Assembly: GCA_013398955.1 (NCBI GenBank)
Contig: VWPU01004185.1
Span: 124,001-188,000, forward strand
Source: Callaeas wilsoni
Taxonomy: Eukaryota > Chordata > Aves > Passeriformes > Callaeidae
Direction: 5' to 3'
DNA length: 64,000 nucleotides
Below are positions 25,901-40,161 of this stretch, piece after piece. How positions within the stretch are numbered: the stretch's first letter is position 1; the number at the start of each line of letters is the position of its first letter. Under the pieces are notes generated by a model. It was not told the origin of the DNA, did no database searches, and worked only from the letters and a program-made list of their open reading frames with translations. The position numbers were made by a program, and so were the translations under genes.

Positions 25901-28900
25901 ATTTTAGTAATTACACTAAGCTGTTTAAATTCCCCCTCTACTTCATTTAGAAACAGAATTCTTAAGTTTTTCAATTACTGATGAACGTCATCTGCATCCC
26001 CCAGATAGTTAAATGTCAATACTTGTAAATTAATCCTTGTGAATATTCAGAAATTTGGTGTGGGAGAAAAAAAAAACTAAAGCTTAATATAAATGCAAAA
26101 TCATTAATGTGATGTTATGGTGCTCAAAGATAATAAATGTAAATAGCTTTCATCATAGTTCTTGAAATATAATTTCTGCTTTTGCTTCCTGGCAGATAAA
26201 ATATAAAATATTCCCTTTTCCCTGTCTTTTAGATGAGTTGGTTTGCAATTGTATGGAATTTTGCTCCACCATTGTTTGTATAGCTGTTACCTGGTTTTAC
26301 TGACATTTAACATAAAACCAATCTCCAAGAAAATAGGTACAGTGACACAAAAATGAAATGAGATTGCCAAAGAACAGTAGAAATGCATGTAGCAATTAAG
26401 TGGTTGACACAGATCCTGCTGGCCCAAAAAGGACTGAGGTCTAAATAAAGGCAAGGAAGGTGCACAGACTAAAATATGTGCAATAGCCAAAGGTAAGGAC
26501 TTTTTCATATTCACAGAATCCATAAAAGTATCTAGAGTATGCTACATCTATGGAACAAAACTAATACCTACACAACCCATTTTGCATTTTAATTATTGCA
26601 GACAGTCTTACAGAAAGTGAGGGAAGCCACCAGAGAACTCAGTAACCTTGAAGAAAGTGTGGAATACTTCCCTTTCTTACCATACCCTGCTTTATTATCA
26701 AGAGAAGAAAAGTTACTAATGATCCTTAGTTTTCTCTCCCTATTCTATTACTTTTGTGATATAATCATTACTTTCTCCTGAAAAGCTGTCAAAGATGCTG
26801 GCACTGAAAATGATCTTCCCTCCTGTAATATCTGACAGCCTCGAGGGCAGCTCTAAATTGCAGAGCAGTTCTGTCATACCACGAAGCAATACAAGCACAG
26901 CCTACGGGCCCAAGCCCTGGAAAAGGAATGCAAAATCCAGCACTCTTCTGGCTCAGAGATAGCAACAATATTAGCTTAGTTTTTATGACATTGACAACAT
27001 ATTTAGTCTGGTCATATTTTAAAGAATAACAAAATCACATACTTTGCTGGGACATATACCAACAATCTAATAATTACACTACTCAACGCTAATATGAATG
27101 TTTTTCAGGGTGGTCCAGCATATTCAAGAGCTGGGGCTGGATGCCAGTTTTGGCAACTGCCTTCACTTTTTTCTCTCTTCCCCTCTCTCTGACTCCACGG
27201 TAATGTGGATGCATCAGCTCACAGATCAAAGCATCTGGCCATCTGTAGACATAAAAGAAGGTGTTTGTCCATTTTGCTTCATGTGCTGGGAGCTGTTCAC
27301 CAACGTCAGAAATCACATTCCCTCCTTGCAAGAATATGGGATAGTAAAGACTTCAAGTATGTGACTGTATAAAGGCATAGCAGTAGGCATTAAGTGCCTT
27401 CATCTTCCAACATTTCTCTAATAACTTTACCCTTCTCCTTTGAAGTGGCAGCAGACGAACTGGAGTATGGCCAGATGTGTTTATTTTTATGCTGAATTTC
27501 ATAAGTGCATTTGGGTGATACTCTGTATTGTTTTATAGTTTGGGGAGATAGTGTTCTTTTTGGTTTGGGGGTAGTTTTTTTGTAATTTTTTTTTTTAAAT
27601 TAACAAGATGGACTGAGAGTCAACTTTAGTTCATTTGAAAGTCAGAATTACAGCTGCAAACTCCTCACTAGCAGCATTCTGGGATAGAGATTCAATTCTA
27701 TCTCCTAAGGGCCTGCCTTCTCGTGAGCTATAGAAAATGTCCTGCAGCAAATCAGTGAGGATTTGAGCCCACTGCAGCCATTTGGTACTGCCCTGGCTGG
27801 ACTTTGCTTAACTTCTTGGATGGAACAGCTAAAAGCAATCAGTGTGGGCTGACACAGAACTCTAAGATGCCACCATGTAAAGAGAAAGGATGAACAACAT
27901 GAAAAACCACTGATAGAAATAGTTTTCCAAGTGGAAAAGAGAAAACAAATTCTGAAAATGCAGGAATCAAGCAAATTGAACAGAGGCCTTATATCCAATG
28001 CATTTTCATCACAGAAGCAAAATTAGTCAAGAATACTGCAAAAAAAAAAAAAAAAAAGGAGCCAGTTCTGATACATGGGAAGAAGAAATTTCTGCACAGT
28101 CTGATGAAAGAGTAACTATCAGCAGCCAGGAAATTCAAACCTCTGGCAAGTGGCAGAGCAGGAAAAGTGTGACAACGATGAATAGAGGAAGCCACAGTGG
28201 AACACACTGCAATTTAGGAGAAAAGAAAGCAAATGTGACTGCTGCTAAATCGAACCAACAGTGCTGTAAAATATTTAAAGCACAAAATACCAAAAGGGAC
28301 GATTTTATCAGAGCTATTGTCAAAGTGATGTATGACAAAGGCAAGGCACAGCCTTGGAAATAAAAGTCATCCTTACAGAAATTTCTCAGGGACAGATCTG
28401 TCCACTGGTCTTTACAAAAGCCATTTGAAACACAGGACCATGCAAACCTGTTAACTAGCACTTCACAATAAAGGTCTGATTCCTAGTGCACAGATATTCA
28501 GAGACACAGAGTTACAGAAGCATCCTGACTTAACTGCATAGTACAGTGCAGTTGGGACCAACAAATAATGTTTTGAAGGAGGTTCCAAAGTCATCCTGTG
28601 TGTATCAACACATCATGCCTCTTGCATACAGCAAATGGAGGCATGAGACTCTTTAGAGAGAAATGTTTTAGCAGATAAAATGCATCATAGTTGTATTGGG
28701 CTATAATAAATGAAACCTCTACTGCTTCATTCCTGGAAGCATCAATACAGTATGAATGTGCAAGTGTTGGATGTATCGGGACACTTAGCTACTACCATGG
28801 CAAGTCACCATCTCCTATCCACTCAAATCAACAGGCCCTTACTTCTCTTGTGCTTTTATAATCCTTGTGTAGCACTTCCTTGCACAAAAGACTGTTTGCA

Positions 28901-29631
28901 CAATTTGAGTAAAATGGAAGTTTTACTCACACAAGATATGAAAATGTTCAGCTTGTTCTAAAGCCTCTGAAGATAGTATTAAAAACACTGAGCAGATGTA
29001 CAAATGTATCTTGGGATGAGTACATAACAAAATCTGTTATGTGTTCTTAAACACTATTTGCTCCTTCAGGAATGTGCCAAATAAAAGCTGCAAGACACCT
29101 AAATAAACAAAGTATAGTGTAAAAATGTCTTTGAAAGTTTTTAGCCAAAAAATATTTTGAAACAATTTACATTCTAGCCGAGCATACTAATGCTTAACCA
29201 GAAGAGCAAGCCGCGTTTTCTCCTCTTCACACAACACATACCCAAGAAAAATCAAAGGGTCTGTGTAATGTAGCAGCATGGGGAAACAAATTATTACGGT
29301 ATTCTAAAACAGTAGACAAAATGAATAATATATATCTTTAGATAAACTATTATTCTTTGTCAAATGTCAATCTTCTCCACTACATACTAAAGTTACAGTT
29401 TTTACTTTGCCAGACAACATTTTAATTAATACATACTCACTCCTAAAGGTTTTCAGAAACCCAGGATTACTGTCACTTTCTTGTCCTTAAAAGCAACAAG
29501 GAAGTAGGGGTGGCATCATGATTGACAGAGGTGCGTCAGGTCAAAAAGTATCTTAATATTGTACGTGAAACACTGTTCAGCAACAAACCTTCACTGGCCC
29601 ACATCTGTCAAAAGGCAAAGCCCAGCTCTGA

Positions 29632-29741
29632 GTAACTAAGCAACAGCTGCTGGATCAGGAGTGGGAGAGAGTAGGGCTTTCTAGAGGAAATGCTTCACGT
29701 TGCCATGTAGCCTGGAGCTGACATCTAGTTGCCATGGTGAT
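29632..29741. promoter_or_regulatory. Cluster of RFX X-box-like motifs
   Basis: Three motifs resembling RFX-factor X-boxes (consensus GTNRCC, spacer, RGYAAC) fall within 110 bp: GTAACTAAGCAAC at 29632, GTTGCCATG at 29699 and GTTGCCATGGTGAT at 29728. RFX factors bind such sites in ciliary and neuronal genes. None of the three is a perfect full consensus, and function is pure inference. Confidence 0.3.
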
Positions 29742-31027
29742 GAGGATGCATTAGAAACACAGAGATTAGATCCACAGCCAGAGACAGACTAGAACACAGC
29801 AAAGATAAAGCACAGTACACATCTTTCGTGGCCTTATCACCATTTCCAAAAGGCTTGCTGTTAAAGACAGAGGCTTGAGAGAAAAAAAAAAATTTAAAAA
29901 AAAATCTGTGAAACTAAAGCCCTTTTCAAGAACAAAGCAGCAGCCTGAGTAAACTCTGAGAATCAGATTTGAGGCAGAATTTAAGCAAAACCAGATGGAA
30001 GAAGTGGAGAAGTCTGTGCATCTCTATCAAACAGGCAACAAGAGTTAAAACAAAGAAATATGGGAAGATAGGACATTCTCTGCAACCTTGATTAAATCAG
30101 TTGAACTAAGAAAGCTCCTTTTAAATTAAATAATGTCCACTGTTAAGAAGACAATGAAAACACTGTCCTAGAGACTTTAAAATGTGAAGACAAACAATCC
30201 AGCGGAAGGATTTCAAAATATAAATATAGTGGTCCAGGGTAGTATGTGACCACAAGTATTTAAATAACAACTCTAGGATGTTGAATTTTCAGAAGCAAAG
30301 TCCATAAAATCATATACGACAGTAACAGACAAGATTTTATTTCTTAATTTCACACCCTACAGGAAAACGGTTTTGCATATGTGCTAGCTGCAGATTATAA
30401 TCTTTCTGCATCACTTGAGAAATGATTTTTTTTTGGTTCTAATATTCTAGAAAATAGGTAATCTCGATTTTGGCAGCCGGTTGGAAGGCATTGATAGGAA
30501 AGTATGACTGAATGATATTCATAGCTCTTTTTAAGTATTGAATTGAAAAAACTTCACTTAATCAAAAAATGGTTGTGGTTCATCACATTTCAATATCTTT
30601 TAGAGAAGGCTCTATTACATGCGGCAGATTCTTTTTCCTATGCAAGCAAAACTTTTGATTGGAGTCCGCATTTATTGACTTGTAGTGCATAAACTCATCT
30701 TTTAACATGCAGTGAGCACCATGCAATGGAAATACCATTTGACACAGGTAATGTTCTTTACCAGTCTCTAAATTGTTCAAGCAAAACTTAAAGAATATTT
30801 GTGAAGTCTAAGTCCAAGATCTCCTTTTGCAATGTTTTCAGCATTCAAGAAGTAAATATGGTAAGCAGAAAAGCACAGGCTACACCCGATGTCTTTTGTA
30901 CTAAAGACATTGAGTTCAGAATTATTCAAAGTTGTATTCTATTCATATTGTCTGTAAATAATTTTAAAAGCATTGATGATTATAAAGGTAGAAAGAGACA
31001 AAGGATGGAAACAATTGGAAGCAAGTA

Positions 31028-31288
31028 TCTTGCAATAGAACAAGAGATAAAGGTTTTAATTTAAAAGATGGTAGGTTCAGACTAGATATAAGGAAGACAT
31101 GTTTTACAAGAAGTTGGTGAGGCACTGGAACAGGTTACTCAGAGATGGTTGATGTCCCCTCCCCGGAAACACTCCAGGTCAGGCTCTGAGCACCGTGACC
31201 CAGGCGAAGATGTCCCTGCTCTTTGCAGGGGAATTAGAGTAGGTGACCTTTAAAGGTCTTTTCCAACCCAAACTACTCCACAATCTAC
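31028..31288 (+). mobile_element. CR1 LINE, 5'-truncated 3' tail (older copy)
   Basis: About 260 bp resemble the avian CR1 3' end: GGTAGGTTCAGACTAGATAT followed by AAGGAAGACATG, then GGCACTGGAACAGGTTACTC, and GTGACCTTTAAAGGTCTTTT close to CCAACCCAAAC. The terminal ATTCTATG-type tail is degraded. It appears more diverged than the copy at 18.4 kb and is inactive. Confidence 0.9.
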
Positions 31289-34200
31289 AGTCCACAAAAC
31301 AATAAAAGAGCACACAAATAATTGATTGCCGACTTTCCACAGCAGTAATAACAATCATCCTAACAGAAAGCTTTTAAACAAAGGTTTCAGTCACATGCTA
31401 AAATCTATACTTTCAACAGCCAGTGAAATGATAGATGACAGAGACAAAGAGAGGCACAAATACAGTGCACATGTGCTGCAAAGGATCGTGCCATGAGCAA
31501 AGCTGTAAGACAAAGAGATAAAAACTGTATTGCAACCTTGTAAAAAAACCCAATGGAAAGGAATTGAATTGTGAAAATGAGCGCAACAATAAGAATTGAA
31601 TTTAAATCCATAGGAAAATACTTATAGTCATCTTGTCCTCAAAATAAGTGAAGTCCAAATATACCTTAAGAGCTGTAAGATACTTTTTAATCACTTTTTT
31701 TATAGATCCATATTTATTCAGAGTAATCATGGTTACAGAGTCAAAAAGGTTGTTAATATTTGGATGTATTCCAAATCCATTGACATGGAATTGGTATTAG
31801 TGTGCTATTCATTTAAGGAAAAATGAATTTAGACTATTATTAATGAAGACTTCTTTATCTTTTTACTTATTATTGAACTTTAAATTGTGTTTTACAGTCA
31901 AGAACTAGTTTTTAAAAACGCAGATTTTACAGCTTGGTTTACACAGTTTGAGACTGTCAGCAACATATTGTGTGCCTTATGTTTGTAAGTTGAGTTGACA
32001 TAAACCATATCTCCTGTTGACAGAAACGCTTGAAAATATTCATGGACTTCAGCATCCACCACTGAAAAACTCTGCAGTTATGGAAAGCACAGATAAAATT
32101 GCTTCCTGTACTTCAAAAACTCCAGAACAGCAGCTCTATCACCGTATCAGGATCAGAAGGCAGTTAAGACAGACTTCTCTAAGTTAAAATTTATATTATT
32201 GCTTTTCATTTTCAAAGCAGCGGATTAACTTCAGACTGTATAATTGATCATCAAATTTTATTTTCTATCTCGGTTCTGTCTGCTATTTCAGTAAAGAAAA
32301 AGCAACATCTTGCACTAAGGCTTCTACTTCATTATCTAAATATATCTGGATAGATACCTGACAATCTGTAATCCAGTGGAATATTTTCTTTTGGGTTTTT
32401 TGTTGTTTGGTTTGGTTTATTTTTTCCTTTTTTCAATCTCAATTGAGAAAAGGATTTGGAGAAAATAATTTTTCACCTGACCATGCACAAACTGTTCTCC
32501 AGCTGCCTTAAAAAAAGGTCTTTCCTGTAAGATATATATATATGTATTTCCTAACTTAAGCAGAGAACCAGGCCTGACGATGTAGAAATGCAAAAGTAAT
32601 TTACTGAGGCACCTGGCAGTTTATGATAGCAGAGATTTTATAAACTAACCAACCACTGGGCTGCTGATAGGTATTTGCCAAAGACAGACAATCTGATAAG
32701 AAAAATCCTCCCTAGTGCCAATCTGCAACTAGCAGAACGCACAGATCACAGTCTAATGTCAGGCGTAGGAAAGAGGAACTGTTATTAAGGAGAGGTTTTT
32801 GGAAGTCAACTACGATTATATTTAAGTCGTATTGTTCAGTTGCTCCCCTCTCAAGTACACTATAGTAGGGAATAAAGACTTAATTATAAAATTCACAAAA
32901 ACATGACTGTGAACTCAAAATATAATTCTAAACCACATGGCAGTACTATGAAATATAACTTGCTAGATGTAAGAAAGGATGTGAAAATTCACTTTTATAG
33001 CATTAGACATGATGAAATGTCAGAAATAGTTGTAGGTAAATTCTGAGAAATGTATTCCGTATAAATCATGTCAATATTAAAAAGAAATCAGTATAAGCAC
33101 TGGGCTAAAAGGTCATGTAACTTCCTGAGTTTAAAATGTATTCATATACAGAAAAATCTGAACCATTGTTCATTAGTATAAGCCCCATTCTCCAGTATAA
33201 TGAAAACTGGAGAGTAACTTTCCAGACCCAACACTTTTGGGGAAATTTTATGCTTTATTTTGACATATCATTATTAGATTTGCTAATTGATTCGAACATA
33301 TTTTCTTCTCCCTGCAGAGTGCACACATCCTCCCTGAAGCAGTCTAATGCCTTTTAGGTGAGGCAGTTAGTGATATCAGGTTTCTAAAAAGAGAAAATGA
33401 ACTTGAATAACCCTCTGCACATGCCCAGACACTGGTATTTCAATTCAGCTTGAGCAACAAGAGAAAGCAGGAAGATACTCAGAAAGCCATGTATGAAAGA
33501 TAGTTATTATTGTAGACCTCACTGCATGTGGACAAGTTAATACGGTCCTTTTGTGCATTGCCCACTACATCCCACTTTTCCACACACCAATCAACATTTC
33601 ACCTTGGGCACTTCAAAGACAGTAGTCAATTCTTTTCACAAAGTTCCACGACAGGAGTGGATGTTTCTCTGTTCAAACTAATTTGAACAGACATCACAGT
33701 AAATCAATCTGAGAAGAAATATTTCCAAAACTGAGTCTGTTCAAAACAAGTCTATTAATTTGTACCAGCATGCTGCTGCTGTGTGTGCACCTCTGAATGG
33801 CATTGAAGAGTTTGTGTGATGTTCACCCCAGGGCTTTACTAGGAGTAAAGGGCAAAAAGCCCAAGCTAAAAGATACAGATGTCAGTTCCACAGAATTCTG
33901 AAGCGCAGGCTTCAATCTCCCCACACAGAGCACAGTGGTTGAGCAGTTGAATTGAGTGTTGAATTTCAGGACCATGAAAATGTAACTCTGTGTGTGACGG
34001 TGGCACTTGGGGCTGTGCTGAAGGGACCAGACTGCTGAGCCAGCTCTGAAATGCTTCAATAGTCACACAGCTTAAAGTGAGAAGCTGTGCCTCGGGCTAT
34101 ACAATGGAATCTCACTGGGAATAAACTCTGGGAAAACAGGCAAGCACTAAAATACTGCTTACAACATCATCCTGGCTCTCAGAAGTTGTATGCTGTGTGC

Positions 34201-34447
34201 TGTACAAAGAAGGCAGTGCAGAGCTGTTGTCTGACTATCTCTGCACGGACAGGTAATTAGAGACATTAACCTTGTACTACAGCTCAAATTAAAATTCTTC
34301 TGATGCAGGACTTGACAACTTAGTTGCAGAATCATGCTCACAAAACTATCTTGTGTCCATAATATTTCCTGCAGTAGTTCTGTGAATCACACATATATGT
34401 CAACATCCTTTGGTGTGAGAACAGGCTGCACCACTCCGGCATGTAGG

Positions 34448-34518
34448 AGATATATATATACACATACACATTTAGATATAAATATATATATTTTCATATA
34501 TGTCTATATACATATATC
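34448..34518. repeat. TA/CA-rich imperfect microsatellite
   Basis: Imperfect alternating TA with CACA and ATAT blocks over about 70 bp. A shorter TA tract lies at about 32531-32543. Confidence 0.8.
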
Positions 34519-37500
34519 TTTTCCTCAGACATTCACTAGTGATGAAAACAAAAATACACTTAAGATAATTAAGATTGTTTAAAATTGGAAAATCTGGGAG
34601 TTTTTTCCTGTAGTGAAGTTTGGACTCTTTGCTCAGTGACTTTTAATAAGTACAAAAATTCAGTGGATAACTAAGTCTTGCAAAGCTCTAGAATGCACTT
34701 AATTGCATTGTCAGCTGTGTTAATGGGATGAAGGTTTATCCTCTAGGAAGTGTTTCTCCATTACGAAACTGAGCAAGTAAAACAAGATTATATATTCAGT
34801 AAACTAGAAATGATAACAAAGGAAAAACCTCCCATTACTTTAAATCAACTTATATAAACCTACTTCCCTTCTATTGCCAAGATAAATTGTTTTACTTTGT
34901 TCTCTCTTTTTTTCTTTAAGGCAAAATCAAACATACTTCTCAAGCTGCATCTGATCTGATGCAAACAAAGAAATTATCCTTTCTCCAATCCACCTCTATT
35001 GGCACATGTCAACCTCCTCCACCACATCACAGAGATACTGTCCAGGGCTGCTAGATAGATTCACATACGGCCATCCTTACCCTATTTCTGTCAAAATACC
35101 CAGTGAGCAAAGTCAAACTTGGCTCATTCTAAAAGGCATTTTTATTTTTAAAAACATTTAGAACGGTTGTCTTTGGGCGTGTAATATTTTAGTCCAAAAT
35201 CTCAATCTTAGAACAAATACGGAGGCAGAGCTATTGTAAGATTTTATTAAATATGAGGGGGCTAGAAATAAATAATAATTTTATACAGGAAAAAGCTCTC
35301 AGGCACAGAAGTCTCTCTTTAGTTCTACATTTCTTACTGTGGAGAAACTATTACGCTGAGAAAGATCGTTTAAAAGGCAAGGAGAAGTGATATTTTTGAA
35401 TCATTGAAAAGAAGATAACCTGGGCTCTTCCCCTTTCCGCGGACGTAAAGCTTACTTTGTCATAGAAACAAAGACCAACTGCAAATTCTCAAAACCAGGA
35501 GCTGTTTCCAGTTAATACTGAGACAATGTATTTCCTCGTGTGTATCCTAGATTTTATGCAAAGCTACTATAAGTGGATGAGATCCCGCTGTGTGTTACCT
35601 CTGGTATTGTACTATGCAAGGCTTTGCTTTTCAACAGGTGCCATAACTTAGAACTGCCTGAGCATGTGTCACCAAGACACACTGACCCTCACCTTGGCTT
35701 TGGTTTTCATCTACATTCCTCTGAAAACCACATTTATCCAAATATTCATAAGCCTCTTCCATGGAAAAACTGCTGAGTGAAAACTCAATAGCAGAAAATA
35801 TGTCATTGCTGTCCACAAGTAAGGGTAAATATGAGGTGACAGATTCAGGGAAAAAAACCAAAAACGAGTAGGTTCTTTATCCCAGATACAGCACAGACTT
35901 TGGACAAGGAATGTGGGATCTTAGCTACCTATATTCTCATACTAACAAAAGGTAAAATGCTACTCTATTTTTCTTTTATACACTGTCAAAATCTGCAAGA
36001 TCAGTTTTGAGTCTTCTTTTATCATTTCCTTGTGTACATAAATCCCTTACAGAATCCTGCTCTCCCCAGTGGCAATCTTACTGCCATGCTCCCCGTGGAC
36101 GGTTGCCAGAAAGCCTAGCCCACATTCCAAATGCTGCTTTTTAATTACATGTCACGTTCCTAGATTCTTCCAAATACACTACTGGCATCTCAGAAAGTAA
36201 TAAATCAAATGTTGAAATCATACAAACTTTAAATTATTGATCATTTTTTCATTATTACTAATCTCTTCCACAATAGCTGTTTAAAGTATACTGATTGATA
36301 TGTAGAAAGTTATACCTGAGTGTCTTAGGAATGTGTAGCTGTGGAAGTATACATGCAAGATATGTCCAAGACAGCAGCACATCCCAAATCATTTACATTC
36401 TAAATTAATAGGAAGACATAAAAAATAAGACCAGTGAGAACTCACTTTGTGCCTCTATATAACCCATGCAAATTTTTTTAGTAAGAGAGCCCAGCAGCTG
36501 AATGAGACACTGCCTCATACACCTGGACTTCTGCTTTTTCATTGCCCAAACTGGATTCAGATTGAGTCTGTACTTTCAAAAATTAAACTTTCCTTCTAAC
36601 ATGAAAAACGTACCTTAATTCTTCCCTTCTTTTTTTCCTCTATGAATATTTTTATATGACTAATTCACTAAGAACCTTTTCCCTGCTTTCTGTTAGAAAT
36701 CTATACACAGTTGATAATTGCCAAATTTGTGGATGGAAGAGCTGCTTGCTAAGACAGTTATCACAAAACATCTTAATTAATTAATTATTCATTGTTTAAA
36801 AGGATACTGCTTTGCAAATCCCGTGGCTGTGGGCAATGAGGCTACAGGTAAAGAGCACAATTTGTGTTCAACGAGGAGAAACAGAATGCAGTGACAGATT
36901 TAGATTCCTAATGTATGATTAAATATTTCAAAAGCAAAACATTAAAATAAGCAGTTATTTTCAGGAAGAATGAAGGAGACCAATTCCAGAAGAATGTTCT
37001 GCAGTTTAAATGGGCCACCAGCTTTTCTGCAAAATGTCCTAAAGCTGAGGGGTCTCTATGGACACATAGGTAAATATATTTACCCGTAAAGCACAATCAT
37101 TCCACTTTTCTTTGTTCTGAATTCCTTCAGTGTATGAACATTAGAGTAAAACAAAAATATTTTTTTCTGAACTGCATGGGCTTTTTATTCCAAAGATCAG
37201 TAATATTTCTATTTTTAACACTAAAGGCTGTCCACTCCAAGATATGGCGAAAGCAGGTAACGAGGGTGTGCAGAGGAGAGGAATGAAAAGTGTAAAAGCA
37301 CATTAGTAACTAGATCAGCTTTTTATTTTTTACTCAATGATGATCAAGAATATTGTAAATGCAAAGCTGTGATTCTTTGTTAAATTCTTTAGTTTATCTT
37401 TCCTTCTATGTTACAGTAGGTGCGTACACTCTGTACTCCAAGAGGGCACTAGCGTAGGCTTACAAATTAGGTTGGCAGACTTTTCTGTTGGCTCCCATTT

Positions 37501-37974
37501 TCTCTTACAAAATGTTCCATGCTAAATCTTAATAGTGTAGATTTGATATTTATCATATTTAATTTTCTTGATTTCATCATAAATGTAATGAAATTTGGTT
37601 TCGCTCTTTATTTTCAGATTCCAAACTTGAAGGTGGCCTTAGAATGGGAATTATTTAATCCTGTTGTTGTCATCAATATTTCTAAGCTTTTCTGTGAAGA
37701 GGTTGAAAGAGCCAGAAGATCTATAAAGAATAGCAATATGTTTATGTGCCGAGATTTTTAAGCCGATCCCACTTAGTGCCCAGTTAGGGTGGGCAGGATC
37801 ACTGTGATCATGGAAGCTGACCAGGCCAAAGCTTTGCTGAGCCCACAGTTGTGCAATTTGCAAAGTAATGGAACCTGACTTCAGCCACAGGATTTTTACA
37901 ACCTTTGGCAACTAGATTATAGAGCCTGGTATTAGTAATTAACTACAAAACAACTAATTAAGCCTTTAATCATC

Positions 37975-38100
37975 TCTTGAATAAGCTAAATTAACTGAGC
38001 TCTTGTGGTCTCAGTCCATGGCACATTTGTCAATTCTTTGATGAGTCCTGTGACTCTTCTCTGAACCCATTGCCAATTATCAATATCTGTACAACTTAAA
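37975..38100 (-). mobile_element. Ancient CR1-like LINE fragment, antisense
   Basis: The plus strand reads like the antisense of an old CR1-family coding end, with blocks such as GATGAGTCCTGTGACTCTTC followed by TCTGAACCCATTGCC and ATTATCAATATCTG. I recall similar antisense blocks in diverged avian and reptilian CR1 copies. The borders are uncertain and no terminal tail is visible. Confidence 0.5.
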
Positions 38101-40161
38101 AAAACAAAATTAAGGAAAGAGATTAGAATTAGCTTACAAATAGGGTTCAGTTTTTTCTACAAGGACTCAAGAGTCCTGTGTTTAACTATTCGCTGATCAC
38201 ACTTGTCTGTTTTCAACTGTGAGTTCGGGCTGTGGTTATCCCTAGTAATTTAATAAAATAAAACATAACCTGGAAATGAACAACAGGCCCTTTATAGAGA
38301 AATGGTATTGTGCAGACACTTGGCTGTAAACCTCTCAATATCTACTGCCTGTACCCTCAGGTTAGGATTTAATTAACTTGTTATCATCCCTCTGCATTAC
38401 AGAACCAGGCAACAAAAAATTTAAGTATATAGTTCTCTTCTTGGCAAGAGGACCATTTCCAGACATTGACAGGCTCAAAACAAAGATTATTATGTCCATG
38501 TGCAAGGAAAATGCCAGTAACAAACTAGATTTCTGCAGTTGGAATACATTTAAATGATTAAAAAATGCTTTTTTTCTGCAGCTGCAAAAAGTGACAATTT
38601 TGGATGGTCTGAATTACACAAAGTAGAAACAGGAATTATCACAGAACTTTGTCTTCCCCATCTCTACAAAAAATCCCTGTATGAGAGGCCAAACCAAGAC
38701 AAAAAAAACCTTTGTCTTTGGCCTTTAACTAAAAGTAATCAGCATATAAAATGCATTCTATACACAGCAGTAGCACATATCACACACCTGAAGGTTCTTT
38801 GGTTCTAGTTTTCTCACTGACTACTCAGGATAATTTCCTTCTCCAGAAAACCACAGTTGCCTGACCTCTACATTCCTTCACAAACCTTTTCTTTTTTCTC
38901 CTTAGCAATTCTGGAATGAATTAATTTAGAGACAGGCTTGATTAAATAAATATTAGCACTTGCGCAAGAAGTCGTTTGGTATCTTTAGAAGCTTTAAGCA
39001 TTTTCCAAGTCTTTTCAAAATTTCCTGCATTAATTATTTCACAACCTTTCAAATACTCTCTAGGAAGACTTATTTTTTCATCTCTAGTTTAAGACTTTAT
39101 TGTAGGAGTTTTGGCTTCTCAGGATTCTCAGGTCAGAGTCCTGTCTTTGAAAAGAAGCTGCCACATCCACTGCTTCTCTTACCAGACAGCTTATATGAAT
39201 TAATTCGCCTTCCATTTGTGATTACACAATATCCTTGCATGAATTACCACAATTGCTAGCCTGGAATGTATTAAGAGGAAAGCATTTAATGTCCTTTTAG
39301 ATGTCTTTTAGTGTAGTTAAAACACAGAAGAGGAACAAGATAATGAGATAGGGCAGCTTTCTACAGACCAATGACAAATATATTGTAGGCATTGTCAGGA
39401 AACTTTGGCGCTTTCATTCTTATTGTTTTTATTACTGGCTTGAAAAAAAAAAATAAGTGCTGCATAAGCACTGCAAAAATACAAATTTCTACTATCTGAT
39501 TAAAGGGAAGTGGCAAAAGGAAAATGAGTAAATGTATATCTGAGTTTAGTTTACGTTCCCAATTTTTAGACCGAAGTCCATCACTTCTAATATCTAATGC
39601 TGCTGTTTGCTAGTGCAATGTGCTATCCAGCAACTATGTCAAATAGGGGAATAGAAATTATTCCTTCTAAATATTATCTGAAAACTCACAGCAGAGTTTG
39701 TGTTTAGAGCTAGAATAGAACACATACTGCTACGAATATTCCCAGAAGTTTGAAAGCATAAATCTGAAAAAGTACTCCGCTCCACCTATCCTATATCTTT
39801 CAAAGACAATTCTAGATCTCAGCAAAGATAGAATAAAACTGATGACAATGTAAGTCCTGTTCAAATTATTTGAAGATTCTGGAAAATAATTCACTAGAAT
39901 AAACATATTCTGCCATATTCTATGGCGGAACTCATGCAAGCCTCATATGCAAATCATTAACCTCATTAAAGTGCGAAATTGCCACAAAACAAAAGATATT
40001 ACAAAGCTGTCATACCTAAAACATTCTTCCATAGAAATATCAGTATTATTGTCAACTGGAAAACACAGATAATACATGGTTAATCAACAGTTTCATTTTT
40101 AAGCAAGGGTGTGGTTTTGTTTGGCCAGTGGAATGACGAAATAAAGCAGCTCTTTTCTTAC

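Larger units (their letters stand above)
22930..40161 (-). other. CACNA2D3: CACNA2D3 intron, about 17.2 kb
   Basis: This is the largest complete intron in the window. It contains a T-run at 23297-23311, an A-run at 28040-28057, a cluster of X-box-like motifs at 29632-29741, a CR1 tail at 31028-31288, TA-rich DNA at 34448-34518, and an older antisense CR1-like fragment near 37975-38100. An 83-codon minus frame at 25607-25825 and a 121-codon plus frame at 27998-28363 have no identifiable product or clear splice sites. Confidence 0.85.

Noticed and set aside
27998..28363. 121-codon plus frame as a small gene
   Set aside because: It opens next to an A-run encoding a poly-Lys stretch, has no domain, and has an equally long antisense frame. 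Likely chance.
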